Shown here: positions 25,170 through 36,965 of the stretch, piece after piece
Layout of the letters: every line of letters begins with the position of its first letter
How positions within the stretch are numbered: the stretch's first letter is position 1
From: Chrysemys picta bellii
Lineage: Eukaryota; Chordata; Testudines; Emydidae
Reading direction: 5' to 3'
Assembly: GCF_011386835.1 (NCBI RefSeq)
Contig: NC_088797.1
Span: forward strand, 93,568,264-93,632,263
Length of the DNA stretch: 64,000 bases
Program-made: the position numbers and the translations under genes
Notes under the pieces: model-generated
What the model saw: the letters and a program-made list of their open reading frames with translations, nothing else
The model's database searches: none
What the model was told of the DNA's origin: nothing

Positions 25170-26361
25170 TGTGACGGGTTGGATCACAGAAACCCCCTTG
25201 GGAGCTGCCACCCGATGTGCAAAGACTACCCCTGCTTCTGTTTTCCCTGCCAGCTCAGGACTCCAGCACCCTGTCTTGCTGAGCCAGACACTCCTGTTTG
25301 GCTCCAGACACAGATCCAGGATCTGAATCACTTGTCCCCAAAGCTGCAAGTTTACCCGAAAACAGCTCACAGTAGTGTGCTTGTCTTTAGCACTCAGATG
25401 CCCAGCTCCCAATGGGGTCTAAACCCAGATAAATCCGTTTTACCCTGCATAAAGCTTATGCAGGGCAAACTCATAAATTGTTCGCCCTCTATAACACTGA
25501 TAGAGAGATATGCACAGTTGTTTGCTCCCTCAGGTATTAATACATACTCCGAGTAAATTACTAAATAAAAAGTGATTTTATTAAATACAGACAGTAAGAT
25601 TTAAGTGGTTCAAAGTAGTAACAGACAGAACAAAGTAAGTCACCAAGCAAAATAAAATAAAATGCGCAAATCTATGCCTAATCAAACTAAATACAGATAA
25701 TCTCACCCTCAGAGATGTTTCAGTAAGTTTTTCTCAGACTGGACACCTTCCAGGCCTGGGCACAATTCTTTCCCCTGGTACAGCTCTTGTTGCAGCTCAG
25801 GTGGTAGCTAGGGGATTCTTCATGATGGCTTCTCCCCCTCTCTGTTCTCTTCCCCCCTTTATATATCTTTTGCATAAGGCGGGAACTCTTTGTCTCTCTG
25901 GGTTTCCACCCCCCCTTACTGGAAAAGCACTAGGTTAAAGATGGATTCCAGTTCAGGTGACATGATCACATGTCACTGCAAGACTTCATTACTCACTTGC
26001 CAGCACACACATATACAGGAAGACTCACAGGTAAATACAGCCATCTGCAGACAATGGGAGTCATCAAGATTCCAAACCATCATTAATGGTCCACACTTTA
26101 CACAATTACAATAGGCCCTCAGAGTTACATTTTATATTTCTAGTTTTAGATACAAGAGTGGTACATTTATACAAATCAGATGATCATACTCAGTAGATTA
26201 TAAGCTTTGTAATGATACCTTACAAGAGACCTTTTGCATGAAGCATATCCCAGTTACGTTACATTCACTTATTACCGTATTTTCTCTAAAACTATCCCAG
26301 TTACATTATATTGACTTATTATCAAGTTTTTATAAAACCATATAGACTGCACAACGTCACA
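25170..26361 (-). mobile_element. Solo LTR, minus orientation
   Basis: A 1.19-kb LTR bounded by tgtgacg and cgtcaca, with a perfect 5-bp target duplication, cttag, at 25165-25169 and 26362-26366. TG...CA ends plus 5-bp duplications mark LTR retrotransposon or endogenous-retrovirus insertion. Orientation is read by comparison with the 32946 and 52809 copies. On the minus strand a TATA-like tatataaag lies near 25857-25868 and is followed by an AATAAA signal (tttatt at 25577-25582). There is no internal gag/pol, so this is a recombination-derived solo LTR. Open frames of 84-125 codons over it are not conserved. Confidence 0.88.
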
Positions 26362-26728
26362 CTTAGTCTTTAATTCTTTGAGGTACTGCTGAAAATGCTC
26401 TATAAGGCCCTTCCTGTCCAGATCTCTCCAGAGCTAGCCATCTCCAGTGCAGCAGTCTTAAGACGGAGTTTTCAAACAATTTTATATCAATTGCAGGAGC
26501 TAAGCACTATTGTGGCATACAGAACATCCTTTTTTTCTCCATACTAGAGTGAATTGAAAAATGGGGGATGAGGGAAAGAAATCGACAACATATTTCCCAT
26601 TTTTCACTGAAATTTCAAGTCCGTGAAATGTGACACCACTTCCCAAAATCCACTAACTTCTTGTACTACACAGGGATACACAATTTAAAATAGGATACAC
26701 GCCTATATTAGGGTTACCATACATCCGG

Positions 26729-26812
26729 ATTTCCCCGGACATGTCCGGCTTTTTGGTCCCCAAATCCCCGTCCGGGGGAAATTACCAAAAAGCCGGACAT
26801 GTCCGGGGAAAT
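26729..26812. repeat. Perfect 29-bp stem hairpin in hAT left end
   Basis: Positions 26729-26757 and 26784-26812 are exact inverse complements with a 26-nt loop; the stem begins atttccccggacatgtccgg. It is subterminal to the left inverted repeat. Confidence 0.95.
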
Positions 26813-26895
26813 AGGGAGGCTAGGATCTCCGAATTTGTGTGTGTGGGTCGCCCACTGTGACATCATCTCGGTGCGACACTCGGCTCCTGCCCAGG

Positions 26896-26980
26896 GCATG
26901 CTGGGGGCTGTAGTCTGGCCGGGCCTCACGCTCCAGGGAGAGCCAGGAGAGGGGAGCGGCCGAGAACTACAACTCCCAGC
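26896..26980. promoter_or_regulatory. Paired inverted ZNF143/SBS-like motifs
   Basis: actacaactcccagc lies at 26966-26980 on the plus strand. The opposite orientation, gcatgctgggggctgtagt, lies at 26896-26914. Both resemble the ACTACAAYTCCCAGCATGC motif known for ZNF143/STAF at many vertebrate promoters; the right copy matches its first 14 positions and the left copy differs at about three. They sit in the CpG-rich part of the hAT. Binding or promoter activity is inference. Confidence 0.45.
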
Positions 26981-27845
26981 GGCCCCTGCAACGTGACCAA
27001 CCTGCCCCTGTGAGGCAGCAAGCCATTGGGGGAGGGGTGCGCGGGCCTCTGTCCTTTGGTGGGGGCTGTCTCTGGGCACCGCTCGGCAGCCATCGCAGGG
27101 CTGGGGGGCGCCCCCGGGGGGGTTGTGGACGCCAGCGCGTTGCAGGGAGCCGGCACTGTCCGGATTTGCGTCCCCCTGGGGCTGGAGCTGCGCCCCTGGC
27201 CCCAGGCACCAGTCACGGGGCAAGCTGGAGAGTCCGGGGCGGCTGGCGAGCCTGGGGAATGAGAGAGGAGCCGCTAGTCGGGTTGAGCTGCCTGGAGGAT
27301 GTTGTTGGGGTGTGTCTGCGGGGCAGGATCCCGCCCTCCCCCCCCCCGTGTCTCAGTTTACTTTCCTGAATGGAACTGGTGAAAATCAATCGGGCTGCTG
27401 CGTGCCCTGTGAGTCCTGTCCGTAAACCATGACCCAGGAGAAACGTTACCCAGGTCTTGCACCTTCATATCTTGTGAGGCGAGGCAAAGGTCAGGCTCCT
27501 AGCCACGCACCCTACTTGTGATACACAGCCATAAAAATACTTTATACTTGTAGAGCTCCTGCAGCGTGAGCATCACAAAGCGGCAAGTGGAAAATCATAA
27601 ATAGGTGGAAACAGATCGAGTGTAAGGCCTTGGTGGCGCAGGAAAATTCTCTCATTTTAACAGTACCAGTATAATGAAAGTGGGACAACTTCCTGGCATG
27701 GACTTGGTATCAAAGTGCTTGTACCAGTATAGAATTACATCCACACTTGGGGTTGTACTGGGATAACTACATTGGTTTAAAAAAAACTATACCCCTAACC
27801 AAAATAGTTACCCTGGCACAAAATCTGAGTGTAGAGCAGGCCTTA

Positions 27846-27915
27846 GTGACTTGCCCAGGGTCACCAAATGAGGCAGTGGTATAGTCAGAAATGCAGTGCC
27901 AGAAGTCCTGTACAC
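27846..27915 (+). repeat. MIR-like SINE core fragment within the hAT
   Basis: agtgacttgcccagggtcac followed by a 'cagtgg...cagaa' run matches the conserved core of MIR/CORE-SINEs in order. It is short and diverged, so the call is tentative. Confidence 0.5.
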
Positions 27916-28774
27916 TAACAGCTGTCCTTAATTTTTAGCAAAATAGCTACTATTTTTTCCATTCTGTCCATCCAAAAATCTGCAATTCAGTGTATTTCAA
28001 CTATATTAAGGCTTTGTGTGTGTGGGGTCGCCCGCTGTGACATCATCTTGGTGTGAGTTGTTAGTTTTGCTGCAGCCACTCGCACTCGGGGTCCCCCGAG
28101 CGTCTTTTGGCGGAGCGCTACCGGCTTCATGGTTTGCAAGTTACTGTACCAAATAACTAAACCAGAGAACTGTATTTAAGCGGTGAATGTGCTTTGACAC
28201 AAATACTAAATAGAACCACGGTTACTACCTGACCCTAGCAGAATTCCTTCTCCTTGACCATCATGATGCTATTCCTACCTCACCATTATTCTTAATAATC
28301 AATATTAATTTTCACTGCATTCTCCATGTTTAGATTTATTTTCTTGTTTAGAATAAAGTCCCAATCTTAACTGCTTATTTGTAGCATTACTACCATCATC
28401 ATCATTACTATTTGTATTACCATGGATTCTTAAATAAAAACATCTCATATAGATAACTATGTCTCCCTCACTAGCAGCTTGTTTTGCTCACAGACTTTTC
28501 TCTGTTTCACCCTCACTTTGTAGGTTTTACAAACGTTTTACAGTTTATGAAGCACTTAGCAACCCCCAACCAAGAACAGAGCGGGAGGGAGGAGGAATGC
28601 GGGGTGCTCAGAGGAGGGGGCAGAGTTGGGGTGGGGACTTTGGGGAAGGGATTGGAATGGGGGTGAGGAGGGGCGGAGGCAGGGATGAGGAAGAGGCGGA
28701 GTTGGGGCGGGGCCAGAGCCCCCGTGGAGTGTCCTCTTTTTTCAGTGTTGAAATATGGTAACCCTAGCCTATAT

Positions 28775-29139
28775 CAGCTTACTAGCATTGCTCTGAACTA
28801 CTATGAAGAATAACCAAGCTTTATTTCCAGTCCATGCTACACTCTTGCACCTTGAGCCAATATGTCTAAGAGTTGTGCCTGGGCAGCACTGGGGAAGCAA
28901 AATGAATAGACAACAGGAAAAGAAACAGTTCAACTATAATTCCAAATTTGTATGTACATGAGGCCCAGAGATACAATATTATAACTGCTAAAACATGGAA
29001 AATGGTTAGAAGCAACATTCTAGGGCTCTCAAAATGTTGATACACCGAGGGTCATATTACCAAGAGAGAAGATGGCTGCCTGACTCCTGGTCTCCTCCAC
29101 CCCCACGTGGCTCCCACGTATCTAAGCCATAACTTTGTC
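28775..29139. other. No recognisable feature
   Basis: AT-rich flank between the hAT and the L1-type LINE. The true 5' start of the LINE may lie within it. Confidence 0.4.
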
Positions 29140-30111
29140 AGAAATTTACTAATTAGAGGAGGGAGATCCTTTTTTATAGTGTTGTTGTAGTGTTCCCTGC
29201 TGGGAAAACAGAAATGCCCAACGACCCAAGCCTGAGTATCCAAAGAAAGGTAAGGCCGAGGAAATCCAACAGTCTCTCACATAGGACTTTGCAGCTATGA
29301 AGGACTTTCTAACTACCAAATTTGATCTTTTATCTCAAGATATATATGAGCTCTCTAAAAATGTGGGAGAAGACAAAGCTCCTTTGACCTATTTAGATAA
29401 CAAACTACAAAAACCTGCCACACAACTGAAGGAGGTTAGAACAAAGAATGCTTCCTTAAGGCAAAGACTAACAGTCTTGAAGAGAAACAGGAAGATCTTG
29501 AAAATAGATGACGCAGGAATAAATTGCAGTTCCTGGGAGCATCCTGGAAGGGGTGGAAGGAAAAAACATGATTAACTTTCCCCAGAATACATTCTTTGAG
29601 GTAGTAGATTTGGATCCTGGTTTGCCTTCCCTGGAAACTGAAAGGGCTCAAGTGACAGGGGCCAGGAGGAGAGACCAATAACAACCCCAGACTTATCATC
29701 TGTAAATTGCTAAGTTTTAATGACAATGTTAAACTGATGTGTTAGGCAAAAAGGAATTCTTAAGTATCAGGATTTAAAATGTTCTTTGTATCCAGACTTC
29801 TCTGCAAGTTTAAGCAAGAAGAGAGCAACATTTAATGGCATCAAACAAGCTCCCGGGGATTATTAAATACAGCCACAAATATTCTGCAACTTTCATAAAG
29901 AAGATGACAGACTCAGTGAAATTCTTAAATATCAAATCAGATGCTTGGCAAGCCCTATAGAAATTGAGACCAGATCCCACTCTGGTAACAGCATGATCCT
30001 CTCATAAGGAAAAAGAAATTGCCAAGTATAAGTCCTGAAAAAAAGGAACTGTGATTAGGAAAACCAGGCAGCCCATGCACCCTTTATCGCTGAAATAACT
30101 GGCATTATTTC

Positions 30112-30167
30112 CAGAGAGACAAGGTGGATGAGGCAGTATCTTTTATTGGACCAACTTCTGTTGATAT

Positions 30168-30202
<35 letters not shown>

Positions 30203-30331
30203 TTTCAAGCTTACATAGAGCTGACCTGAAGAACAAAAGCTTGCCTCTCTCACCAACGGAGGTTACCTCACTACCTTGTGTCTCTAATATCCTGGCACTC
30301 ACACGCCTACAACAACACTGCATATAACATA
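30112..30331 (+). mobile_element. SINE inserted in the L1-type LINE
   Basis: A 220-bp insertion flanked by a perfect 12-bp target duplication, tggcattatttc, at 30100-30111 and 30332-30343. It contains the phrases aggcagtatcttttattgga and ccaacttctgttg, a (GA)n run at about 30172-30199, an agctgacctgaagaa segment, and a right end reading cctacaacaacactgcata. These belong to a turtle SINE I recognise from memory. Parts of the two ends are mutually inverse (gacaaggtggatgaggc against cctcactaccttgtgtc). Confidence 0.82.
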
Positions 30332-30591
30332 TGGCATTATTTCTGACAGAGCTGATGTCTCAGTGTTACTTGGAGGACATTGGAACACAGTTATGGATGA
30401 GATCATAGACAAATCTCAGTGTTATAGGGGAAAAGCTCAGCCCTTTGCAAACCACTCATTATCCCAGCTGAAGGACAGCCTACAAAGCATGACTACACAT
30501 ATTCTCCATGGTTCATGCTTCTTATCCCAGATTAAATTTTTCATGATATCTACAGTTCTACCTCCTGCATGTCTTGGGGGGCAGAAGTTGG

Positions 30592-30639
30592 TAGACTCAT
30601 AGACTTTAAGGTCAGAAGGAACCATCGCAATCATCCAGG
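30592..30639. mobile_element. CR1 3'-tail scrap
   Basis: About 48 bp reading agactcatagactttaagg, then tcagaaggaaccatc and atcatccagg. This is the conserved extreme 3' UTR of CR1. It is flanked on both sides by L1-type ORF2 sequence, so it is a very short 5'-truncated insertion. Confidence 0.65.
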
Positions 30640-32289
30640 TAGTATCATTATCTCTGATCATGGTCCAGTTTTTCTTCATATAGACACTGGTCATAGTACT
30701 AAAAGATCCTCAAGATGGAAGTTAAACACACTTCTACTCAGAGACCATACATTTCTTCAGATGACTGAAACATCCATTACCAACTTATTGCAGGAAATAC
30801 AAACGCCATCTCCTCTACTATAATTTTATCGGGAACACTGAAGGCTACCTTAAAATTTGCATCTGGAAGGATGGACAGAAGAAAGAAAGAAAAGCAGAGG
30901 AGGTTGCAAAATAATTAGATGTTGCACTCGCTCATTACCTCAAAATACAAATACAATGGATGTATGGTCCATCCAGATTCAATTCATAGTTAACAGAATT
31001 AAACAGAAGCATTATGAATTAGGGCAAACTCCTAGCAAGGAAAATTAAAATGGCTCCCTCTGATAACACTATATCCCCTTTGCTACAGAACAGTTTTTCT
31101 GTACTAGAACCTGATAAAATTAATATATAATTTGAAGACTTATGAATCCCTTGACATCTCTCACAGAGAGTTAAATTCCAACCTATTTGACAATTTATAA
31201 ATACATTGTCGTTATCTATCGTTACAGGTGAAGCAAGCAATTGATTTGCTCAACTTGAGCTAAGAGCCTGGATGTGATGGCTTTCCAGCAGAATTTCATA
31301 AGACATTTATCAACCAATTAGTACTGATACTGTCAGAAGTCTAATGAAATATTACAAAAGAAATATCATCATAGGACATGAGGAAAGTGATGATTACCCT
31401 AATTTTAAAAAAAGACAAGGTCAGTCTTCATTGTGGCATAAACAACTGGGGCTCCAGTTGCTTTCCTAAAGTTAGATTCTGAAAAGATCTTTGATCAACT
31501 GGAAGGGCCATACCTCTAAGTAATCCTGAGAAAATTAAGATTTGGACCTAAATATCTGACCTGGATTGATATTATTTACAAATCACCCCGTGCCTTTGTT
31601 TTGACTAATGGTGTTTTCTTCTCCACTTTTCAGTTACATCAAGGAATGTATTGGGGGGTGCCCTCCATTGCCTCTACTATTTGATATAGCTATGGAACCA
31701 CTAGCAGCATAAATCAGAAAGAATTACCATCGCGATAAAGACTACAAGATTAGTCTATAGACAGATGATATTCTTCTCACTCTCAAAAATCCTTCCTCTT
31801 TGATTCCACCACTATCAACTGCAGTAAACTATTTTGGTAAGATATTACAAAATCCTAAAGCAACCAGGGTAGGGTTCACCACTATGTCAAGCCTCTGTGT
31901 TTCGGATATTCTAGAAGATCCACCCTGTTTGAGTAATGCCAGGAAACAGATTGTTGCAGCATTTATAGTGGCCAAAAGTGTCATTTTCCAAAAATGGAAA
32001 TCTGCTACTTCCCCCATATCCTTTGACTGACTGAGCTAACCAACACTATCCTCATGGAAAAATTGACAATGTATAGGGGCACAAAATCCAACTATGAAGA
32101 CACCTGACCTGGTCCTTCATGAGAACAGGGGATTACTTACCGTATAATCTTCAGTAATCTTTATCTATGAATATTTTGTACTGTGATATTGTTAAATACA
32201 TATTCCTGTTCTGCTTTCTTTGTTGTTGTATTTGAATGTCTGCATGGATAAATTAAAACTTCTGAAAAATAAAACTGAAAAATGTTAAC

Positions 32290-32940
32290 ACACTGGGCAG
32301 TTGCCTACAGCTTTACTTTCTTCAGAATCATCTTTGCAGTGTAATTTTCTTCATCCTTTTTCTAAAATTTCTACTGTCACCTGCAGCTTTTCACTGGCTT
32401 TATAACTAACAATTGAATCATGAAACATGGTTTTATATACATGCTAAAGATACTTGGTTCTCTCATTTGAGCCAGCCACATTCACTATTACAAAGCTGTC
32501 ACGTGCAGTTTTTTTTCACTTATGGCTTAAACAGGCTTTTGCTTGGAACACATTGATGGCAAGAAATAAAGTTGTCTGGAGTTGTGGGGTGTTTGTTTGT
32601 TTGTTTTAAACTAACATGTCACTATCTCAGCACAATAGCTGCCACCTGCTTAAAAGCTCAGAAATGTCAGTTGTTAATAAAATATACTTTCAGTTATATA
32701 TTTACACTTCTATTTATGGTAAAAAATGTCTTCACTTCTGGACTAAGCGAAGTGAAGTGAAGGGTTTTTGTTTGTTTGTTTGTTTTTAAGCACAGCAACT
32801 AATGAAATGAAACCTAACACCCCCAATTTCTCCTGGAGAGGTTACAGGCAAATAGGCTACTTTGACAAATGTTATGGGACTGGCCTCAGATCCAAAACTT
32901 ATAGTTAAAAAATCTTCAACACAGTAAAAATTCAACATAA
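32290..32940. other. No recognisable feature
   Basis: AT-rich sequence with short (TTTG)n-like runs near 32590 and 32768. No gene was recognised. Confidence 0.45.
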
Positions 32941-32945
32941 TATAT

Positions 32946-34055
32946 TGTGACGTTGCACTCCATTTGCTTTATGAATGTGAATATCATGTAACTGGAATAT
33001 GCTTTATGCAAAAGGTCTCTTGTAAGGTATCATTACAAAGGTTATAACCTACTGAATATATTCATCCTATTTGTATAAATGTATCATTCTTGTATCTGAA
33101 ACTAGAAATATGAAGTATTACTTTGAGGTCCTATTGTAATTATGCAAAGCCATTCATGGTGGCTTAGGATCTTGATGTCTCCCACTGACTGGGACAATTG
33201 GTTGTGAATGGGTTTATTTACCTGCAAGCCTTCCTGTGTACCCGACATGGGTAATGAAAAATGAGGTCTTAAAGTGACATGTGACCATGTCACATGATAG
33301 TGGAATCCATCTTAAACCTGGTGCTTTTCCATTTAGGAGGAGGAGTGGGAACCCAGAGAGACAAAAGATTCCTGCCTTGGGCCAAAGCTATAAAAGGGGA
33401 TGGAACAAAACAAAGGCGGCTGCCAGTCATGAGAAATCCCCTAGTTACCACCTGAGCTGGAACTAACAAGGACTGAACCAGGGAAAAGGATTGGGCCCAG
33501 ACTAGGAAGGAGTCTAGTTTGTGAATGCTGTTTATTGGAACAACTCTGAGGGTGAGATTTTACCTGTAAATAGATTCTTAATGCATTAGGCTTAGACTTG
33601 CGTGTTCTGTCTGTTATTACTTGAAACCACGTAAATCCTACTTTTTATACTTAATAAAATCACTTTTGTTTATTAACAAACCCCAGAGTAAGTGATTAAT
33701 ACCTGAGGGAGCAAACAGCGGTGCATCTCTCTCTCGATCAGTGTTATAGAGGGCGGACAATTTATGAGTTTGCCCTGTATAAGCTTTATACAGAGTAAAA
33801 TAGATTTATTTGGGGTTTGGATCCCATTGGGAACTGGGTGTCTGGGTGCTGGAATCAGGAGTACTTGCTGAGCTGTTTTCAGTTAGTCTGCAGCTTTAGG
33901 GGCATGGTTCAGACCCTGGGTCTCTGTTGAAGCAGGCTGGCGTGTCTGGCTCAACAAGACAGGGTTCTGGAGTCTCAAGCTGGCAGGGGAAATAGGCTCA
34001 GAGGTAGTTTCAGCACATCCAGTGACAGTCCAAGGGAGTCTCTGTGACCATCACA
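32946..34055 (+). mobile_element. Solo LTR, plus orientation
   Basis: A 1.11-kb LTR of the same family as those at 25170 and 52809. It starts tgtgacg and ends atcaca. The flanking 5-mers, tatat (32941-32945) and tatct (34056-34060), are a decayed target duplication. U3 carries tataaaag at 33389-33396 and a polyadenylation signal aataaa lies at 33653-33658, giving the usual U3-R-U5 order. No internal coding region is present. The decayed ends suggest it is older than the 52809 copy. Confidence 0.85.
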
Positions 34056-34060
34056 TATCT

Positions 34061-34598
34061 ATTATGGGAAATACCACTCCTTCAGCACAATACAGACTAC
34101 CAGCTATTCAACATAACTGTAGCTACTAGGAAATGTACTGCAATACTGTAATTCATGAAAAAAGGGTCTGATCACTAAGTCATGGCTAGACAAAACAAAA
34201 CAAAAATGAGATACAGGACAATTACAGCCATTCATTGAAGGAATTTTTTACCTGTGCATACTGTTTTCAGATTCATTTCTCCACTGCCTAATTCAGGACC
34301 TTCATAGTACTCAATTCTTAACACACAGCACAACCCACTTTATCAAACTCCAATTGCTCTTAGGCCATTTACAACCTTTGGGCTTACACAAACTGAAGTT
34401 CTGCTCCTGTAATGCTTAGAAACTCTGGGAGACAATCTCCTAAGCAAACCTCTCCTCCTCTTTTGTGGAGACTTGGCTTACTCTGTATGTTCAGCGGAGA
34501 CCCTGCTAACTGAACCCCTGATTTTACAAAGTATGTTCAAGTACTTTGGAAATACAGGAGTTCAACTTTGTGAGTGTTCCTATGTAGGCAGGTAGACA

Positions 34599-34651
<53 letters not shown>

Positions 34652-35499
34652 AGAAAATAATTATTGCACTTATCTTTCCTTAATTAAGACAAAACACAAA
34701 AAGTTAAAGTTACACCTCTCTCTTCTTTCCTTTCCAGAAATAAACCATCTTAGTGCTTGTTTATGGGCAGTGGGTCACATAGAATTGGAACTGAGGGCCC
34801 AAGCTGCACTATTTCAATTCATTTTTCCATTTGTCTCTATACTTCAATTTATTGTGAAAATATCACAATCCTGTTGAACTAAGATGCAGGAAAATTTAAG
34901 TATGACAAAAATTTATCATTGCCTTCTGTTGGCAATAGACCTGCCTTTTTCCTGGACCAATATAAAGGAACCTTTTCATCACCTTCCGTTGTCACAATGT
35001 AGTCTATTATTTCTGTTTAACCATGTAGTACTTCTGATGTAAACACAAGAACACTAAGCTCATATTATTATGCCAGACAGTGTATAAATAAAAATCAAAG
35101 AGAAGGTAATTTTGTTCTATTATATTAATGACAGTACTTTGGATTAAAAGCTTATTCTGAGCATAAAGAAAAACAAAGGTAATTTTCTACTTTCTGTGCA
35201 TCTACAAAAAGAATATAGATACCATCACACAGAAATGGTGTAACATTTTCCAATATATTAGTGTATGTCTGTTTGTTCTATATCAGACTTATAAATACAG
35301 TTAACAGTTAAGGTTGCTAAGGACAAACACCACCCCGCTCTGACTCCCAAAATCCAGAAAACCAAAGTTACGCCATAAAATTACATAATCACCCTCACAC
35401 GTAATCATGTCAAATCACTCAAACACAATGTCCCTATCCAAGGTAAATCAAAAATAATCAGCCACAGTAACCAAGAAGAGTCAATATTGTGCAAGGTTT
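34061..35499. other. No gene recognised
   Basis: AT-rich DNA with the (CA)n microsatellite at 34600-34649. Nothing else was recognised. Confidence 0.45.
34600..34649. repeat. (CA)n microsatellite
   Basis: About 24 uninterrupted ac units ending at agagag. Confidence 0.97.
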
Positions 35500-35645
35500 A
35501 TACCTAAACCTTAGAAGGCAGGCAAGTATTTCCCCTATTTTACAAATGAGGTAACTGAGAAGTTGCACAAGGTCATTTCTAGCTGAAAACAGAACCCACA
35601 TATCTATGATGGCAGACCCAAGTCTAATCCACTTAACCACACTGC
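35500..35645 (+). repeat. MIR-type SINE relic
   Basis: The order of phrases matches the MIR consensus: attttacaaatgaggtaact, gagaagttgcacaaggtcat, then agaacccacat, and a tail gtctaatccacttaaccac. It is strongly diverged, hence ancient. Confidence 0.7.
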
Positions 35646-36772
35646 ACTATGGAATCAATGTGCCATATCTAAGAGCAACCACACTAAGGAACAGAACCCA
35701 GGTATCCTGATTCCCAATAATCCATTTTTTGTATAGCAAGTAGTTCTCACAGCCATTGCCAATTTTAATGAAAACTACAGCATGAAAGATGTGCAGATAC
35801 TCTGAGAATCACATCTAAAAATGGCATCTTGACAAGGAGAGGGGCATGAAATAGCCAAAAAATCAACATTTATACAATTTCAATTGCACCTGCTACTAAA
35901 GCCTGCAGAGACTGCTTTCTAGATAATCAGAAATAGAAGAGAAACTGTTTGATATTCTATTCCAAAATTTATTCTCTTCTTTCAGTTCATCCAAAATCTT
36001 ATTTGAAGGGCAGGTGCCTGTTTGTTTGCTGAATTAATGAGACTGGTGTCATTACATCAGGATTTGTACTATATATAATATTTAAAAAGAGAGGTGACTG
36101 ACAAAAGAAATACAGAAGAATTTGGCATTAATCAGTGTCCAAAAAAATAATGCTTTTGTTTTCACCATGCTACAAAGCTTTCATGATGTGCAACTCATTA
36201 GATTTGTAGTCTATGAGCTTTTAGGTCAATCAAACACCTACACTGCAGTTAATTAATATAGTATATTTATAACTTCACTTTTAAATGAGATTTTTTTAGG
36301 CACAGAATGGAAAAATATACAATCTATTAAAAATAGCAGGTTATATTAATATTTCTAAACACAGAAAAACAATTAACTTCTCCAGAGAGATTTTAGCAGG
36401 CTACATATATTTCTAAATATAAGTTGTTCAGTAGCTACATACATAAATTAATAGACTGAACACAGCTGATGGAACAAGTGTCATGTAACAAGTTCCCAAG
36501 AGCAAACTCTTTCAACACCAGGCATTTCATTTAAATAATTCTCTCTCATGTTGACTCCCATACTCACTAAACACCGCTAATGTAAACAACCAACATGATA
36601 TGATATCTTTAATAAAACATTGAAATTTAATTTGAATGTGTAATCTTTTGATAGAGCATCTGCCAAAAGTAATTATCTTTTCACAAACACCCAACATTTG
36701 ACAATGCATAAAACCTTGGTATTATGCACTTTCCAACTGAGATTAAAAGACTTCAGAACCATTAATGAATTT

Positions 36773-36965
36773 AATTTTACAGAAATCCTGTAAAGTAGGT
36801 GATATTATCCCCATTCAACCCATCAGACATAGGAAAATAGGGCTCAATCCTAGGAATAGCCCAACGGAACTAAATAAGATTGCTCACATAAGTAAGGGCT
36901 GTATGATTGGGCTCAAAATGACTGACTTAAGATCACACAGAATGTCTGCTACACAGAATGTATAA
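36773..36965 (+). repeat. MIR-type SINE relic, diverged
   Basis: Phrases atcctgtaaagtaggtgata and ttatccccattcaacccatc, and later cttaagatcacacagaatg, correspond to the centre and 3' core of MIR. There is extra sequence between them. It is old and incomplete. Confidence 0.55.

Larger units (their letters stand above)
26709..28766. mobile_element. Composite-looking 2.06-kb hAT element
   Basis: The ends are tagggttaccat and atggtaaccctа-type inverse (atggtaaccct followed by a), flanked by a perfect 8-bp duplication, gcctatat, at 26701-26708 and 28767-28774. Single-event hAT insertion is therefore well supported despite the length. Inside are a perfect 29-bp hairpin at the left end, a CpG-rich segment to about 27350, a MITE-like piece (about 27626-27846), a MIR-like relic (about 27846-27915), an AT-rich host-like stretch (28140-28560) and a GC-rich right end. 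A 43-bp internal sequence occurs twice (26834-26876 and 28013-28055), suggesting two element copies enclosing captured DNA. No transposase is present; 96-169 codon open frames in the GC-rich part are artefacts. Confidence 0.8.
29140..32285 (+). pseudogene. L1-type LINE, decayed, with two insertions
   Basis: A multi-frame relic in L1 order. An ORF1-like coiled-coil segment (AAMKDFLTTKFDLLSQDI onward, 29297-29575) is rich in K, E, L and T. ORF2 endonuclease pieces follow: LLGGHWNTVMDEIIDKS near 30366-30416 and ISDHGPVFLHI near 30650. Next come RT phrases near 31530-31640 (FGPKYLTWIDIIYKSP, VLTNGV, FQLHQG). The 3' end is A-rich near 32260-32285. Frameshifts and stops are numerous. A SINE (30112-30331) and a 48-bp CR1 tail (30592-30639) lie inside. 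The 5' boundary is approximate. Confidence 0.8.

Noticed and set aside
26714..27425. Several 80-169 codon open frames
   Set aside because: GC-rich part of the hAT; frames overlap on both strands and have no domain.
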